From AR12 sp036265915 (GTDB taxonomy: Bacteria; Methylomirabilota; Methylomirabilia; Rokubacteriales; CSP1-6): 64,000 nt of DNA. Below, one piece after another: positions 44,442-52,567 of this stretch (its first letter is position 1; each line of letters starts with the position of its first letter). The notes under the pieces are model-generated. The model was not told where the DNA came from and made no database searches. It was given only the letters and a program-made list of their open reading frames with translations. Made by a program: the position numbers and the translations under genes. The stretch lies in the NCBI GenBank assembly GCA_036265915.1, contig DATAOC010000095.1:1-64000 (forward strand), in the 5' to 3' direction.

Positions 44442-45113
44442 ATGTCGCTCAACGAGGAGCTGCACGCGCTCCGGACGCGCCTCGAGGCGCGACGCTCGCC
44501 GGAGACGCTGGCTGTCATGCACGGTGCCGTCGACGAGCTGCGTCGATCCGGCGCGCCAGCGCGTGTGCTGCGGCCGGGGACGCCGGCGCCGCGGTTCTCG
44601 CTGCCGAATGCCGACGGGCGGCTCGTGGACTCCGACACGCTGCTCGCCGCCGGACCGCTGGTCGTGACGTTCTACCGCGGCCGCTGGTGACCTTACTGCA
44701 ATGTGGAGCTGGTAGCTCTACAGAACGCGCTCACGCAGATCACGGACCTCGGCGCCACGCTCGTGGCCATCTCGCCGCAGCGGCCGGAGCACAACCGCGA
44801 GCTCATCCGCAGCCGCGGGCTCGAGTTCGAGATCCTGAGCGACGCCGGGAACGAGGTCGCCGACCGGTTCGGCCTGCGCTTCACGCTGCCGGAGAACCTG
44901 CGAAAGGTGTACGCGAGCTTCCCGCTCGACCTGGCGGTCTACAACGGCGATGCGTCGTGGACGCTGCCCATGCCCGCGCGCTTCATCATCGATCGGGACG
45001 GCATCATCCGCTACGCCGAGAGCGATCCCGACTACACCACGCGCTCGGAGCCCGAGCACACCGTGGCCGCGCTGCGCGAGCTCCGCGGCCGCTCAGGAGG
45101 ACGACATGGCTGA
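44442..45113 (+). CDS. Selenocysteine-containing peroxiredoxin-like protein
   Basis: 223 residues when the in-frame UGA at 44688-44690 is read as selenocysteine (U83). The region is VVTFYRGRW-U-PYCNVEL; the family has W-C-P-Y-C here, so U83 replaces the peroxidatic Cys and C86 is the resolving partner. Protein-like sequence continues in the same frame on both sides (APRFSLPNADGR before; LVAISPQRPEHNREL, EILSDAGNEVADRFGLRF and PMPARFIIDRDGIIRYAESD after), so neither half is a complete gene. A hairpin fitting a bacterial SECIS lies at 44703-44721. GAGGAGG before the ATG at 44442 sets the start. It should reduce peroxides. The stop overlaps the next gene. Confidence 0.9.
44703..44721 (+). promoter_or_regulatory. 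Predicted bacterial SECIS element 1
   Basis: Eight-base-pair stem (GUGGAGCU with AGCUCUAC, one G-U pair) closing a GGU loop. It begins 12 bases after the UGA, and the loop starts 20 bases after it. Bacterial SECIS elements need a stem-loop at about this distance with a G in the first loop positions; the E. coli fdhF element has GU in its loop and a similar spacing. Confidence 0.82.
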
Positions 45114-45594
45114 GGATTTCGAGTACGTCTCGCGCACCCGCCTCGTGTACAAGAACGGTGCCCGGCATGCCTACCTCGGCGAGGTGCCCGAGCCGGTGGT
45201 GTACGGCGTGCAGGGCGCGCTGCGCCAGTATTACGGCGCGCCGGAGGGGCCGCCCGTCGCCTCCACGCTCGACCACATCGTCGCCGGCGTCGCCGGCTGA
45301 ATGTACGGCACTCTGCGAGGCGCCCTGGCAGGGCGCAAGATCGCGTTCGACCGCGACACGTTCACCGCGTCGGCCGAGGGGCGGATCAGCGGGCACGGCA
45401 AGACGATCCGGATCCGGGCGATCCATGTCCACTACGAGGTGGCCGTGCCCGCCGACGCGCTCGAGGCCACCGAGCGGGCGCTGATGGCGCACCCGCAAGG
45501 CTGCCCGGCGCACGCCAGCGTCCAGGGCGCCATCGACGTGACGTGGGATGCGAGCGTGCGCGCCGGCGATCGCACGCTGACGTTCCGCGGCTAG
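45106..45594 (+). CDS. Selenocysteine-containing OsmC-like protein
   Basis: 162 residues if the UGA at 45298-45300 is selenocysteine (U65). The flanks read STLDHIVAGVAG-U-MYGTLRGAL; OsmC/Ohr-type proteins have a catalytic Cys here (G-G-C-M/L-T-G-T-L). The second catalytic Cys is present as C133 in HPQGCPAHASV, 68 residues later, the normal separation. Each half alone is far too short for the fold. A hairpin at 45320-45336 fits a SECIS. CAGGAGG sets the ATG at 45106, inside the end of the peroxiredoxin-like gene. Family members reduce organic or fatty-acid hydroperoxides. The stop overlaps that of the convergent bufC gene. Confidence 0.88.
45320..45336 (+). promoter_or_regulatory. Predicted bacterial SECIS element 2
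   Basis: Perfect seven-base-pair GC-rich stem (GCGCCCU with AGGGCGC) and a GGC loop. The loop begins 26 bases after the UGA at 45298-45300, further than in the first gene but inside the range accepted for bacterial elements, with G in the first two loop positions. Confidence 0.75.
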
Positions 45595-46370
45595 CACGAC
45601 GACGCGAGCGGCCTGACGAGCAGCCGCTCGTCGAGGAGCGCGCGCATCTCCGCCGTCACGTCGAGCAGGGGGTCTGCTGCCAGCGCGGCCTCGAACGCCG
45701 CCTCGAGCGGCGAGTGCCCCGCGAGCGCGACCCTGAGCGCAAACGTTCCGTGTGGCAGCGCGCGCAGCACGACGTCGTCGCCCGAGCGGCGGATCTCGAG
45801 ACGCACGCCGCCGGAGTCGAGACCCACAGCGCCCGCCTCGACGGCGCCATCCCGGTTCGCCCGCCAGATCGCGTCAACCGGCCAGCGAGAGGCCAGCAGC
45901 GTGACCGACGGATGCAGCCGAACAACCAGCGCCCCGATGCCCGATGGGGTGAGCGCGGCCAGGCTCGCGGCGTCGAGCGCGTCGATGTCGTCGGCGTGCA
46001 GCGCCTGGTTCATCGCCCATTCGAGTCGCGCCACGTCGGGCAGCCACGGCAGCCCCGCACACGCCGGAAACGCGGCGACGAAGTCCGCGAAGTCGTGGCC
46101 GAGCTCGAAGAGGCACGGGCTGGTCGGCGGGTGGGCATGCAGGTAGCGATCGGCGAGCCAGCCGAAGAAGCGCGGGTCCACGAGCCGGCGCACGACGGGG
46201 AACGTCGAGGCGAGGGCGGCAGTGAGGCTGGCGAGCACGTGATGCCGGTACACGGCAAGCCTCGCCGACGCGCCCGGAGCATCGGGCTCGATGTCGCAGA
46301 CGACGGCGCGTTCGTCGCCGTCGAGCAGCGCCGCGGCGAAGCGCCGCTCGAGCTCACGCAGCGGCGGCAT
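45591..46370 (-). CDS. bufC: DUF2063 protein (BufC/HvfC-like)
   Basis: 259 residues, the DUF2063 layout: N-terminal LRELERRFAAALLDG, LAVYRHHVLASLTAALASTF, PVVRRLVDPRFFGWLADRYL and FADFVAAFPACAGLPWLPDV followed by LEWAMNQALHADD. In bufferin-type RiPP pathways this protein partners the DUF692 enzyme and binds the precursor. The start at 46370 overlaps the end of that enzyme gene by 17 bases, so the two are coupled. Confidence 0.9.
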   Translation of the reverse strand: MPPLRELERRFAAALLDGDERAVVCDIEPDAPGASARLAVYRHHVLASLTAALASTFPVVRRLVDPRFFGWLADRYLHAHPPTSPCLFELGHDFADFVAAFPACAGLPWLPDVARLEWAMNQALHADDIDALDAASLAALTPSGIGALVVRLHPSVTLLASRWPVDAIWRANRDGAVEAGAVGLDSGGVRLEIRRSGDDVVLRALPHGTFALRVALAGHSPLEAAFEAALAADPLLDVTAEMRALLDERLLVRPLASSC

Positions 46371-47193
46371 CAGCGTTCGCGGCCGCGAGTCGGCGCTGCG
46401 CTTTGTCGGCTTCAGCGAGCAGCACGTCGAGGGCGGGCAGCTCCGTGTCCCACTCGACGAGCGTTGGCACCGCGCCGAAGCGCCCGAGGGCGCGCTCGTA
46501 CAGCCGCCAGACGTCGTCCGTGACCGCCGATCCGTGGTCGTCGATGAGCAGGCGCGTGCCGTCGGCATCGTTCACGACGTGTCCCGCCAGGTGGATCTCG
46601 GCGACCGCGCTCGGCGTGAGCGCGTCCAGCCACTGCTCGGCGCTTCCGCCCAGGTTGGCGCATGTCACGTAGATGTTGTTGACGTCGCACAGCAGGCCGC
46701 AGCCGGTGCGCCGGGCCAGCTCGTCGAGGAACTCCGCCTCCGGGATCGGCGACTCGCGAAAACGCAGGTAGCCGGACGGATTTTCGACGAGCAGCCGCCG
46801 CCCGAGCCGGTCCTGGACGCGCGCGATGCGATCGATCAGCAGCGCCAGCGCCTCCGGCGTGTACGGCAGGGGCAGCAGGTGGTTCAGGTACCTGCCGTCC
46901 GCGACGCTCCAGGCGAGGTGCTCGGATATCAGGACGGGCTCCACGCGCTCGACCAGGCGGGCCAGCCGCTCGAGATGGCGGTCGTTGCCGTCGTCGGGGC
47001 TGCCGAGCGAGAGGCCGACGCCGTGCAGCGAGATCGGGTAATCGTGGCGCAGAGCCAGGAGCGTCCGGATCGCCGGGCCGCCGCCCATGTAATTTTCGGC
47101 GTGCACCTCCAGCCAGCCGACCGCAGGGCGCCGCTCGACGAGCTCCGCCACGTGGGGCGCGCGCAGTCCGATGCCGCAGCCGGTGGCTGGCAT
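46354..47193 (-). CDS. bufB: DUF692 multinuclear iron oxidase (BufB/HvfB-like)
   Basis: 279 residues, TIM-barrel MNIO family: start GCGIGLRAPHVAEL, WLEVHAENYMGGG, ISLHGVGLSLGS, ISEHLAW, LLVENPSGYLRF, LLCDVNNIYVTCANLG, AEIHLAGHVVND, DDHGSAV and LVEWDTELP. The His, Glu, Asp and Asn residues in these motifs bind the iron centre. MNIO enzymes modify cysteines of ribosomal peptides; with DUF2063 and DUF2282 partners they make copper-binding bufferins. A DUF2282 precursor is at 49391. Confidence 0.92.
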   Translation of the reverse strand: MPATGCGIGLRAPHVAELVERRPAVGWLEVHAENYMGGGPAIRTLLALRHDYPISLHGVGLSLGSPDDGNDRHLERLARLVERVEPVLISEHLAWSVADGRYLNHLLPLPYTPEALALLIDRIARVQDRLGRRLLVENPSGYLRFRESPIPEAEFLDELARRTGCGLLCDVNNIYVTCANLGGSAEQWLDALTPSAVAEIHLAGHVVNDADGTRLLIDDHGSAVTDDVWRLYERALGRFGAVPTLVEWDTELPALDVLLAEADKAQRRLAAANADAAAA

Positions 47194-47261
47194 GCCGCCC
47201 CGTTGGACACGAGCGCGACGGCGTTCGATGCGCGGCCCCGGGCGGAGCGAACGGGTGTCAA

Positions 47262-49298
47262 ATGTCCGGCATGGACGAGACGTTCCTGAGCTGGGGGAGA
47301 GAGGTCGCCGGCGACCTCGCGGCCGCGGAGCGCCGCGAATGGCTGTGCGTGAACGGGATCGGCGGCTTTGCCTCCGGAACGATCGCCGGCACGCAGACCC
47401 GGCGCTACCACGGCCTGCTCATCGCGGCGCTCGATCCCCCGCTCGGCCGGACGCTGCTCGCGACCGGCGTGCACGAGACGCTCGAGTACGCCGGCGCCGA
47501 GTGGCCCCTCTTCGCGGCGCGCTGGGTCAACGCCGGCGTGGAGCCGTCCGGCTATCGATTCATCGAACGATTCCGGCTGGATGGGACGACGCCCGTGTGG
47601 ACGTACGCCATCGCCGACGCGCTGGTCGAGAAGCGCGTGTGGATGGAGCCGGGGGCGAACACGACATACGTGCGCTGGCACGTGCTGCGCACGTCGGGCC
47701 CGATCGGTCTCAATGCCAAGGTGCTCGTGAACTATCGCGACTATCACGGCACGACGCGGGCGGGCGACTGGCGCCTCGACGTCGCGCGCGCGGGCAACGG
47801 CGTGCGGGTCGTGGCGTTCGACGGCGCGCGACCGCTGTGGCTGCGAGCGGTCGATGGCGCGATCGAGCCGCTTCACGTGTGGTACCGCGACTTCGAGCTC
47901 GCGCGCGAGCGGGAGCGGGGCCTCGACCACGTCGACGACCATCTGCACGCCGCCACCCTGCACGCCTCTCTCGAGGCAGGCCGCGACGTGATGTTGATTG
48001 CATCAGCGGAGGCCGACGTGCCGGACTCGAGTGCGGCGTGGCAGCGCCGCTCGGCGCACGAGACCGCCCTGCTGGACCGCTGGCGTGCGACGCGACCGGA
48101 CTCGGACGCCGCGCCGCCGTGGATCCGGCACCTGGTGCTCGCGTGCGATCAGTTCGTCGTGCGGCGGCCGACGCCGGACGATCCGGAGGGCGCGAGCGTC
48201 ATCGCCGGCTATCACTGGTTCGGCGACTGGGGACGTGACACGATGGTCGCGGTGCCCGGTCTTGCGCTCGAGACAGGTCGCCCCGCCATCGCGCGGACGA
48301 TCCTCACCACGTTCGCGCGCTTCGTGGACCGCGGCATGCTGCCGAACCGCTTTCCCGACGCCGGCGCGCAGCCGGAGTACAACACCGTCGACGCGACCCT
48401 GTGGTACGTCGAAGCGATTCGCGCCTATCACGCGGCCACCGGCGACGACGGCGTGCTCAAGGAGCTCTATCCGGTCCTCGAGTCGATCGTCGGCTGGCAT
48501 CGATCGGGAACGCGCTACGGCATCCGCGAGGATCCCGTCGACGGCCTGCTCGTCGCGGGCGAGCCGGGGGTGCAGCTCACCTGGATGGACGCGAAGGTGG
48601 GTGACTGGGTCGTCACGCCGCGCATCGGCAAGCCCGTGGAGATCAACGCGCTCTGGTACGCGGCGGTGTGCACGGTGGCCGACTTCGCGCGCCGGCTGGG
48701 CAAGTCCGCCGCCGCGCGTGACCTCGACGCGCTCGCCCGCCGTGTCGCCGGCGCGTTCGCGCGGTTCTGGAGCGAGCGTCACGGCTGGTGCTTCGACGTG
48801 ATCGACGGTCCCGACGGCGACGACGCCACGCTGCGTCCGAACCAGATCCTGGCCGTCGCTCTTCCACAGGCGCTGCTGCCACCGGCGCGGCGCCGCGCGG
48901 TGGTGGACGCCTGCGCCCGCCATCTGCTGACCTCGTACGGCCTGCGCAGCCTCGCCCCGTCCGACGCCCGCTACGTCGATCGCTACGCCGGCGACGCGCG
49001 GACGCGCGACGGCAGCTATCACCAGGGTGCGGTGTGGGCGTGGCTGCTCGGCCCGTTTGCGCTCGCGCATTTCAGCGCCCATGGCGATGCCGCCCGCGCG
49101 CGCGCGTTTCTCGAGCCGCTGGCGGATCACCTCGGTGACCATGGGCTGGGCTCGATCGCGGAGATCTTCGACGGCGCGCCGCCGTTCGTCCCGAACGGCT
49201 GCATCGCGCAGGCCTGGAGCGTCGCCGAGACGCTGCGCGCCTGGCAGACGCTGGAGCGCGCGCGCGCCGCATCGCCCCCGGGATCGCGCGTGTCTTAG
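47262..49298 (+). CDS. Glycogen debranching enzyme (amylo-alpha-1,6-glucosidase)
   Basis: 678 residues. N-terminal domain with the signature REWLCVNGIGGFASGTIAGT followed by TRRYHGLLIAAL; C-terminal GDE_C (alpha/alpha)6 domain with WFGDWGRDTMVAVPGLALET, DATLWYVEAIRAY, LTWMDAKVGDWVVTPR, LRPNQILAVALP and DGSYHQGAVWAWLLGPFALA. It removes alpha-1,6 branches from glycogen-like polymers. It separates the bufB/bufC pair from the bufA-like gene. There is no strong ribosome site; the ATG at 47271 is an alternative start. Confidence 0.92.
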   Translation: MSGMDETFLSWGREVAGDLAAAERREWLCVNGIGGFASGTIAGTQTRRYHGLLIAALDPPLGRTLLATGVHETLEYAGAEWPLFAARWVNAGVEPSGYRFIERFRLDGTTPVWTYAIADALVEKRVWMEPGANTTYVRWHVLRTSGPIGLNAKVLVNYRDYHGTTRAGDWRLDVARAGNGVRVVAFDGARPLWLRAVDGAIEPLHVWYRDFELARERERGLDHVDDHLHAATLHASLEAGRDVMLIASAEADVPDSSAAWQRRSAHETALLDRWRATRPDSDAAPPWIRHLVLACDQFVVRRPTPDDPEGASVIAGYHWFGDWGRDTMVAVPGLALETGRPAIARTILTTFARFVDRGMLPNRFPDAGAQPEYNTVDATLWYVEAIRAYHAATGDDGVLKELYPVLESIVGWHRSGTRYGIREDPVDGLLVAGEPGVQLTWMDAKVGDWVVTPRIGKPVEINALWYAAVCTVADFARRLGKSAAARDLDALARRVAGAFARFWSERHGWCFDVIDGPDGDDATLRPNQILAVALPQALLPPARRRAVVDACARHLLTSYGLRSLAPSDARYVDRYAGDARTRDGSYHQGAVWAWLLGPFALAHFSAHGDAARARAFLEPLADHLGDHGLGSIAEIFDGAPPFVPNGCIAQAWSVAETLRAWQTLERARAASPPGSRVS

Positions 49299-49390
49299 TC
49301 GGCGACGTCCGGGCCGCGATGAACGCGGGCTCCGCCGCGGCCGGACCCATTCGAGCATGAGCCCGCACCACCCGAGCAGGAGGTTCACCG

Positions 49391-49660
49391 GTGAAGACAT
49401 CCCAGCTTCTCATCGCCTCGGCCGTTGCCGCTGCGCTCGCCATGCCGTACCGCGCCGGCGCCGGCCCCGCGCCCAAGCCGAAGTTCGAAGCCGAGAAGTG
49501 CTACGGCGTCGCCAAGGCCGGCAAGAACGACTGCCAGACGGCGAACTCCTCGTGCGCGGGCACCTCGAAGCGTGACAACCAGGGCGACGCGTGGATCTAC
49601 ATCCCCGCCGGCTCCTGCGAGAAGCTGGTCGGCGGCAGCAAGGAACCGAAGAAGGCGTGA
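49391..49660 (+). CDS. bufA: DUF2282 bufferin-type precursor (BufA-like)
   Basis: 89 residues: signal peptide ending near AGAG, then the DUF2282 core with four cysteines C37, C48, C55 and C76 in AEKCYGVAKAGKNDC, SSCAGTS and IPAGSCEKLVGG. DUF2282 peptides are precursors whose cysteines are modified by the DUF692 enzyme and then bind copper. AGGAGG seven bases before the GTG sets the start. Its enzymes lie 2.2 kb away on the other strand. Confidence 0.88.
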   Translation: MKTSQLLIASAVAAALAMPYRAGAGPAPKPKFEAEKCYGVAKAGKNDCQTANSSCAGTSKRDNQGDAWIYIPAGSCEKLVGGSKEPKKA

Positions 49661-49681
49661 GCCGGCCACGCGTTGACGGGC

Positions 49682-51511
49682 ATGGCCGAGCGCGCTGACT
49701 TCGCCGGTCCCTCGGCGGCGGCGCTGCGCCCGTGGCAGCGCCTCGCCGTCCGGCTGGCCGCGGTTTTCGTGGTGGTCACGCTCCTCGGCGTGAGCGTGGT
49801 CGGCGTGCTCGTGCACCAGCGCCAGAGCCGCGAGGTCGAGGATACCGTCGGCACGCAGCTGCTGAACATCGCACGGGTGAGCGGGCTGCTGATCGATCCC
49901 GCGCTCCATGCGGAGGCGGCTCGTGCACGCACCGCAGAGAGCGGCCCGTACAAGCGGGTGGTGGCGGCGCTGAAGGCGGTACAGCTCGAGACGCTGCTCA
50001 CCACGCCGATGCGGACATTGGCCGGGTACGATCGCGCTTCGCGCCGCGCGCGCATCGTCGTCACCACCGCCGACGACGAGCGCCCCGGCGAGCCGTTCAC
50101 CGTCGGACCCGAGGCGGCCGATGCGGTGGCGTGGACGTTCGAGGACGGCGTCGCTCGCTACACCGGCATCTACCGGACGCGGGCGGGTCTGCGCATCAGC
50201 GCGTTCGCGCCGGTCCCGGGACCCGACGGCCGCACCGCCGCCGTGCTCGAGGTCGACTATCCGGTCGACTTCTACTTCGACCGACTGCGCGAGCTCGATA
50301 CCACGATCGTCCAGGGCCTGGCCGCGGGGTCGCTGCTCGCCATCGGCCTCGCCGTCGTCGTCTCTCGGAGGCTGACGCGTCCGGTGCTGGCGCTCACGTC
50401 GGCCGCGGCGCGCGTCGCCGGCGGCGATCTGTCGCCGGCGGTGGCGGTGCGCTCGCGCGACGAGATCGGCCAGCTGACGCGCGCGTTCAACGCGATGGTG
50501 GAGGGCTTGCGCCAGCGCGAGGTCATTCGCAACGCGTTTGGCCGCTACGTCTCCCCGGAGGTCGCGCAGGCCGTGCTGGAGTCGCCGGAGGGACTCCGGC
50601 TCGGCGGCCGGAAGCGGGAGGTGACCGTCCTCATGTCGGATCTGCGCGGCTACACGCGCTTTGCCGAACACGGCGATCCCGCCGGCGTCATGGATGTCCT
50701 CAACGGCTATCTCGGCCAGATGGCCGACATCGTCATCGCCCATGGCGGCACCATCAACGAGTTCATCGGTGACGCGATCTTCGCGGTGTTCGGTGCGCCC
50801 ATCGAGCATCCGGACCACGCCGAGCGCGCGGCCGCCACCGCGCTCGCCATGCAGCGCGCGATGGACGCCTTGAACGAGGCCCACGCGGTCCGCGGGCGAC
50901 CGCGGTTCGAGATGGGCATCGGGATCAACACGGGCGAGGCCGTCGTCGGCAACATCGGCTCCGAGCAACGCACGAAGTACGCGGTGGTCGGCGCCGCCGT
51001 GAACCTTGCCGCGCGCGTCGAGGGCTGCACGGTCGGCGGCCAGGTGCTGCTGAGCGAGTCAACCGTGCGGTACCTCGGCCCGCTCGCCGACGTGGCGCCG
51101 CCGATCCACGTCGAGCTGAAGGGCATCGAGGGCTCCGTGCCGCTCTACGAGCTGCGCGGGCTGGGCGGCCGCTGGGCGCAGCGACGCGACGTGACACCGG
51201 ACGCAGGCGTCGCCGTCACCCTGCCGCTCGTCGGCTGGGTCATCGACGACAAGCGCGTGCGCGCAGACTCGTTCACGGGCGAGGTCCGGCGGCTCGGGCG
51301 CCATCATCTGGATGTGGCGGCGCCACTGCTACCGCCGCTCACGAACGTTCGTCTGCGACTGACGTGGGCCGGCTCGGGCCGGGCGTCCGGCGACCTGTAT
51401 GGCAAGGTCACCGGCGAGGTGGCCGGCCTGCTGCGCATCCATCTGACCTCCGTCGATCCCGGAGACGAGCAGCTGCTGGCGGCGGCGCGCGGGGCCGCGG
51501 AGATTTCATGA
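49682..51511 (+). CDS. Membrane adenylate/guanylate cyclase (class III)
   Basis: 609 residues: helix at about 18-38, an extracytoplasmic region to about 205, a second helix (VQGLAAGSLLAIGLAVVV), HAMP, then a class III cyclase domain: VLMSDLRGYTRFAEHGDPAG, GGTINEFIGDAIFAVFGAP (second metal Asp), GIGINTGEAVVGNIGS and YAVVGAAVNLAARVEG. A C-terminal PilZ-like region follows from about 515. The ATG at 49682 is preferred over TTG at 49673. It lies in a chain of 4-base overlaps with the next genes. Confidence 0.9.
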   Translation: MAERADFAGPSAAALRPWQRLAVRLAAVFVVVTLLGVSVVGVLVHQRQSREVEDTVGTQLLNIARVSGLLIDPALHAEAARARTAESGPYKRVVAALKAVQLETLLTTPMRTLAGYDRASRRARIVVTTADDERPGEPFTVGPEAADAVAWTFEDGVARYTGIYRTRAGLRISAFAPVPGPDGRTAAVLEVDYPVDFYFDRLRELDTTIVQGLAAGSLLAIGLAVVVSRRLTRPVLALTSAAARVAGGDLSPAVAVRSRDEIGQLTRAFNAMVEGLRQREVIRNAFGRYVSPEVAQAVLESPEGLRLGGRKREVTVLMSDLRGYTRFAEHGDPAGVMDVLNGYLGQMADIVIAHGGTINEFIGDAIFAVFGAPIEHPDHAERAAATALAMQRAMDALNEAHAVRGRPRFEMGIGINTGEAVVGNIGSEQRTKYAVVGAAVNLAARVEGCTVGGQVLLSESTVRYLGPLADVAPPIHVELKGIEGSVPLYELRGLGGRWAQRRDVTPDAGVAVTLPLVGWVIDDKRVRADSFTGEVRRLGRHHLDVAAPLLPPLTNVRLRLTWAGSGRASGDLYGKVTGEVAGLLRIHLTSVDPGDEQLLAAARGAAEIS

Positions 51512-51651
51512 GCGCCGGGTGCACCACGAGAGGCTCATCCCCGACCGCGACACCGGAGCGCACGCACCGGGCGCCGGGGAGAACGTGTCTATCTCGTATG
51601 CAGCGACAACGCCGTCGCCGGCTCGAGGCGGGCTCCGCGGTGATCCCGTGA
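51508..51651 (+). CDS. Short ORF bridging cyclase and anti-sigma genes
   Basis: 47 codons (MSAGCTTRGSSPTATPERTH at the start, basic MQRQRRRRLEAG near the end). It begins at an ATGA overlap with the cyclase and ends at a GTGA overlap with the anti-sigma gene. In the other sigma/anti-sigma pair here (43542-44371) the sigma gene holds this position, but this sequence shows no sigma homology. It may be a coupling peptide or a relic. Confidence 0.35.
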   Translation: MSAGCTTRGSSPTATPERTHRAPGRTCLSRMQRQRRRRLEAGSAVIP

Positions 51652-51890
51652 CCTGTCGCGACGCCATCGAGGTGCTCGCCGACTATCTCGGGCTCACGCT
51701 CGGACCGAAGGCCGTCGCGCGCCTGTCGGCGCATCTCATGGGCTGCGCGGCATGCCGCGCATATCTGCGGACCTATCGAAAGACCTCGCGGCTCGCGCGG
51801 CGCGCAGTCGACACCGAGATGCCGGAGCAGATGCAGCGACGCCTCCGCGCGTTCCTGGTCGAGGCCCTCACGAAGGAGGGCGGCCGGTGA
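51648..51890 (+). CDS. Orphan zinc-binding anti-sigma-like protein
   Basis: 80 residues with H29-x3-C33-x2-C36 (SAHLMGCAACRAYL) and C3, the same spacing as the anti-sigma protein at 43542. The two are clearly paralogs (both contain CRAYL-x-TYR). GTG at 51648 is chosen by analogy; an upstream ATG at 51519 in the same frame is possible. No sigma gene is adjacent, so its partner may be encoded elsewhere. Confidence 0.72.
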   Translation: MTCRDAIEVLADYLGLTLGPKAVARLSAHLMGCAACRAYLRTYRKTSRLARRAVDTEMPEQMQRRLRAFLVEALTKEGGR

Positions 51891-52525
51891 CCGTCGCAGA
51901 GCTGTGGCGCTACCCGGTCAAGTCGCTCGCGGGCGAGCCGCTGCAGCACGCGGAGGTGACGCCGGATGGCATTGCCGGCGATCGGGTGGTCCACGTGCGG
52001 GACGGCCACGGGCGGGTGACGACGGCGCGCACCCGACATCGTCTGCTCGGCCTGCACGCGACGCTCGGAGCCGACGGCGAGCCGCTCGTCGAGGGCCGGC
52101 CGTGGACGAGCGAGGCGGCCGCGGCGGACGTGCGCGCGGCCGCGGGACCCGAAGCTGTCCTCGTCCGCTACGACGGGCGCGAGCGATTCGACGTCCTTCC
52201 CTTGCTGGTGGCCACCGACGGCGCGCTCGCTCAGCTCGGGGTCGACCATCGACGGCTGCGCCCGAACATCGTCATCGCCGGCGTCGAGGGCCTCGCCGAG
52301 CGCACGTGGCCGGGGCGGCGGCTCCGTATCGGGGACGTGGTCATCGGCGTCGCCAAGCTGCGCGCGAGATGCGTCATGACGACGTTCGATCCGGACACGC
52401 TGGTGCAGGACGTCGGCGTGCTGCGACGGATCGCGACCGAGTTCGGCGGCCGCATGGCGCTCGACTGCGACGTGCTCCACGGCGGCTCCGCCGCGGTTGG
52501 CGACGAGGTCACGCTCGTCGACTGA
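51887..52525 (+). CDS. MOSC-domain protein
   Basis: 212 residues with the N-terminal MOSC beta-barrel start (AELWRYPVKSLAGEPLQHAE) and the MOSC core: RPNIVIAGVEGLAERTWPGR and RARCVMTTFDPDTLVQD, whose Cys is the conserved sulfur-carrying residue. MOSC proteins handle sulfur or nitrogen groups with the molybdenum cofactor. GTGA overlap with the anti-sigma gene and AAGGAGG upstream set the start. Confidence 0.88.
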   Translation: MTVAELWRYPVKSLAGEPLQHAEVTPDGIAGDRVVHVRDGHGRVTTARTRHRLLGLHATLGADGEPLVEGRPWTSEAAAADVRAAAGPEAVLVRYDGRERFDVLPLLVATDGALAQLGVDHRRLRPNIVIAGVEGLAERTWPGRRLRIGDVVIGVAKLRARCVMTTFDPDTLVQDVGVLRRIATEFGGRMALDCDVLHGGSAAVGDEVTLVD

Positions 52526-52567
52526 CCGCGTACGGCTGCCGCGCGGTCGCGGAGTTACAGTGGACTC

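Noticed and set aside
44703..45113. Second half of the peroxiredoxin-like gene as an independent gene starting at GTG 44703
   Set aside because: It begins in the middle of the thioredoxin fold, has no ribosome site, and continues the upstream frame after a single UGA followed by a SECIS-like hairpin.
45301..45594. A 97-codon OsmC-like gene starting at ATG 45301
   Set aside because: This ATG is the codon after the UGA; the N-terminal half of the fold is encoded in the same frame just upstream, and no ribosome site precedes the ATG.
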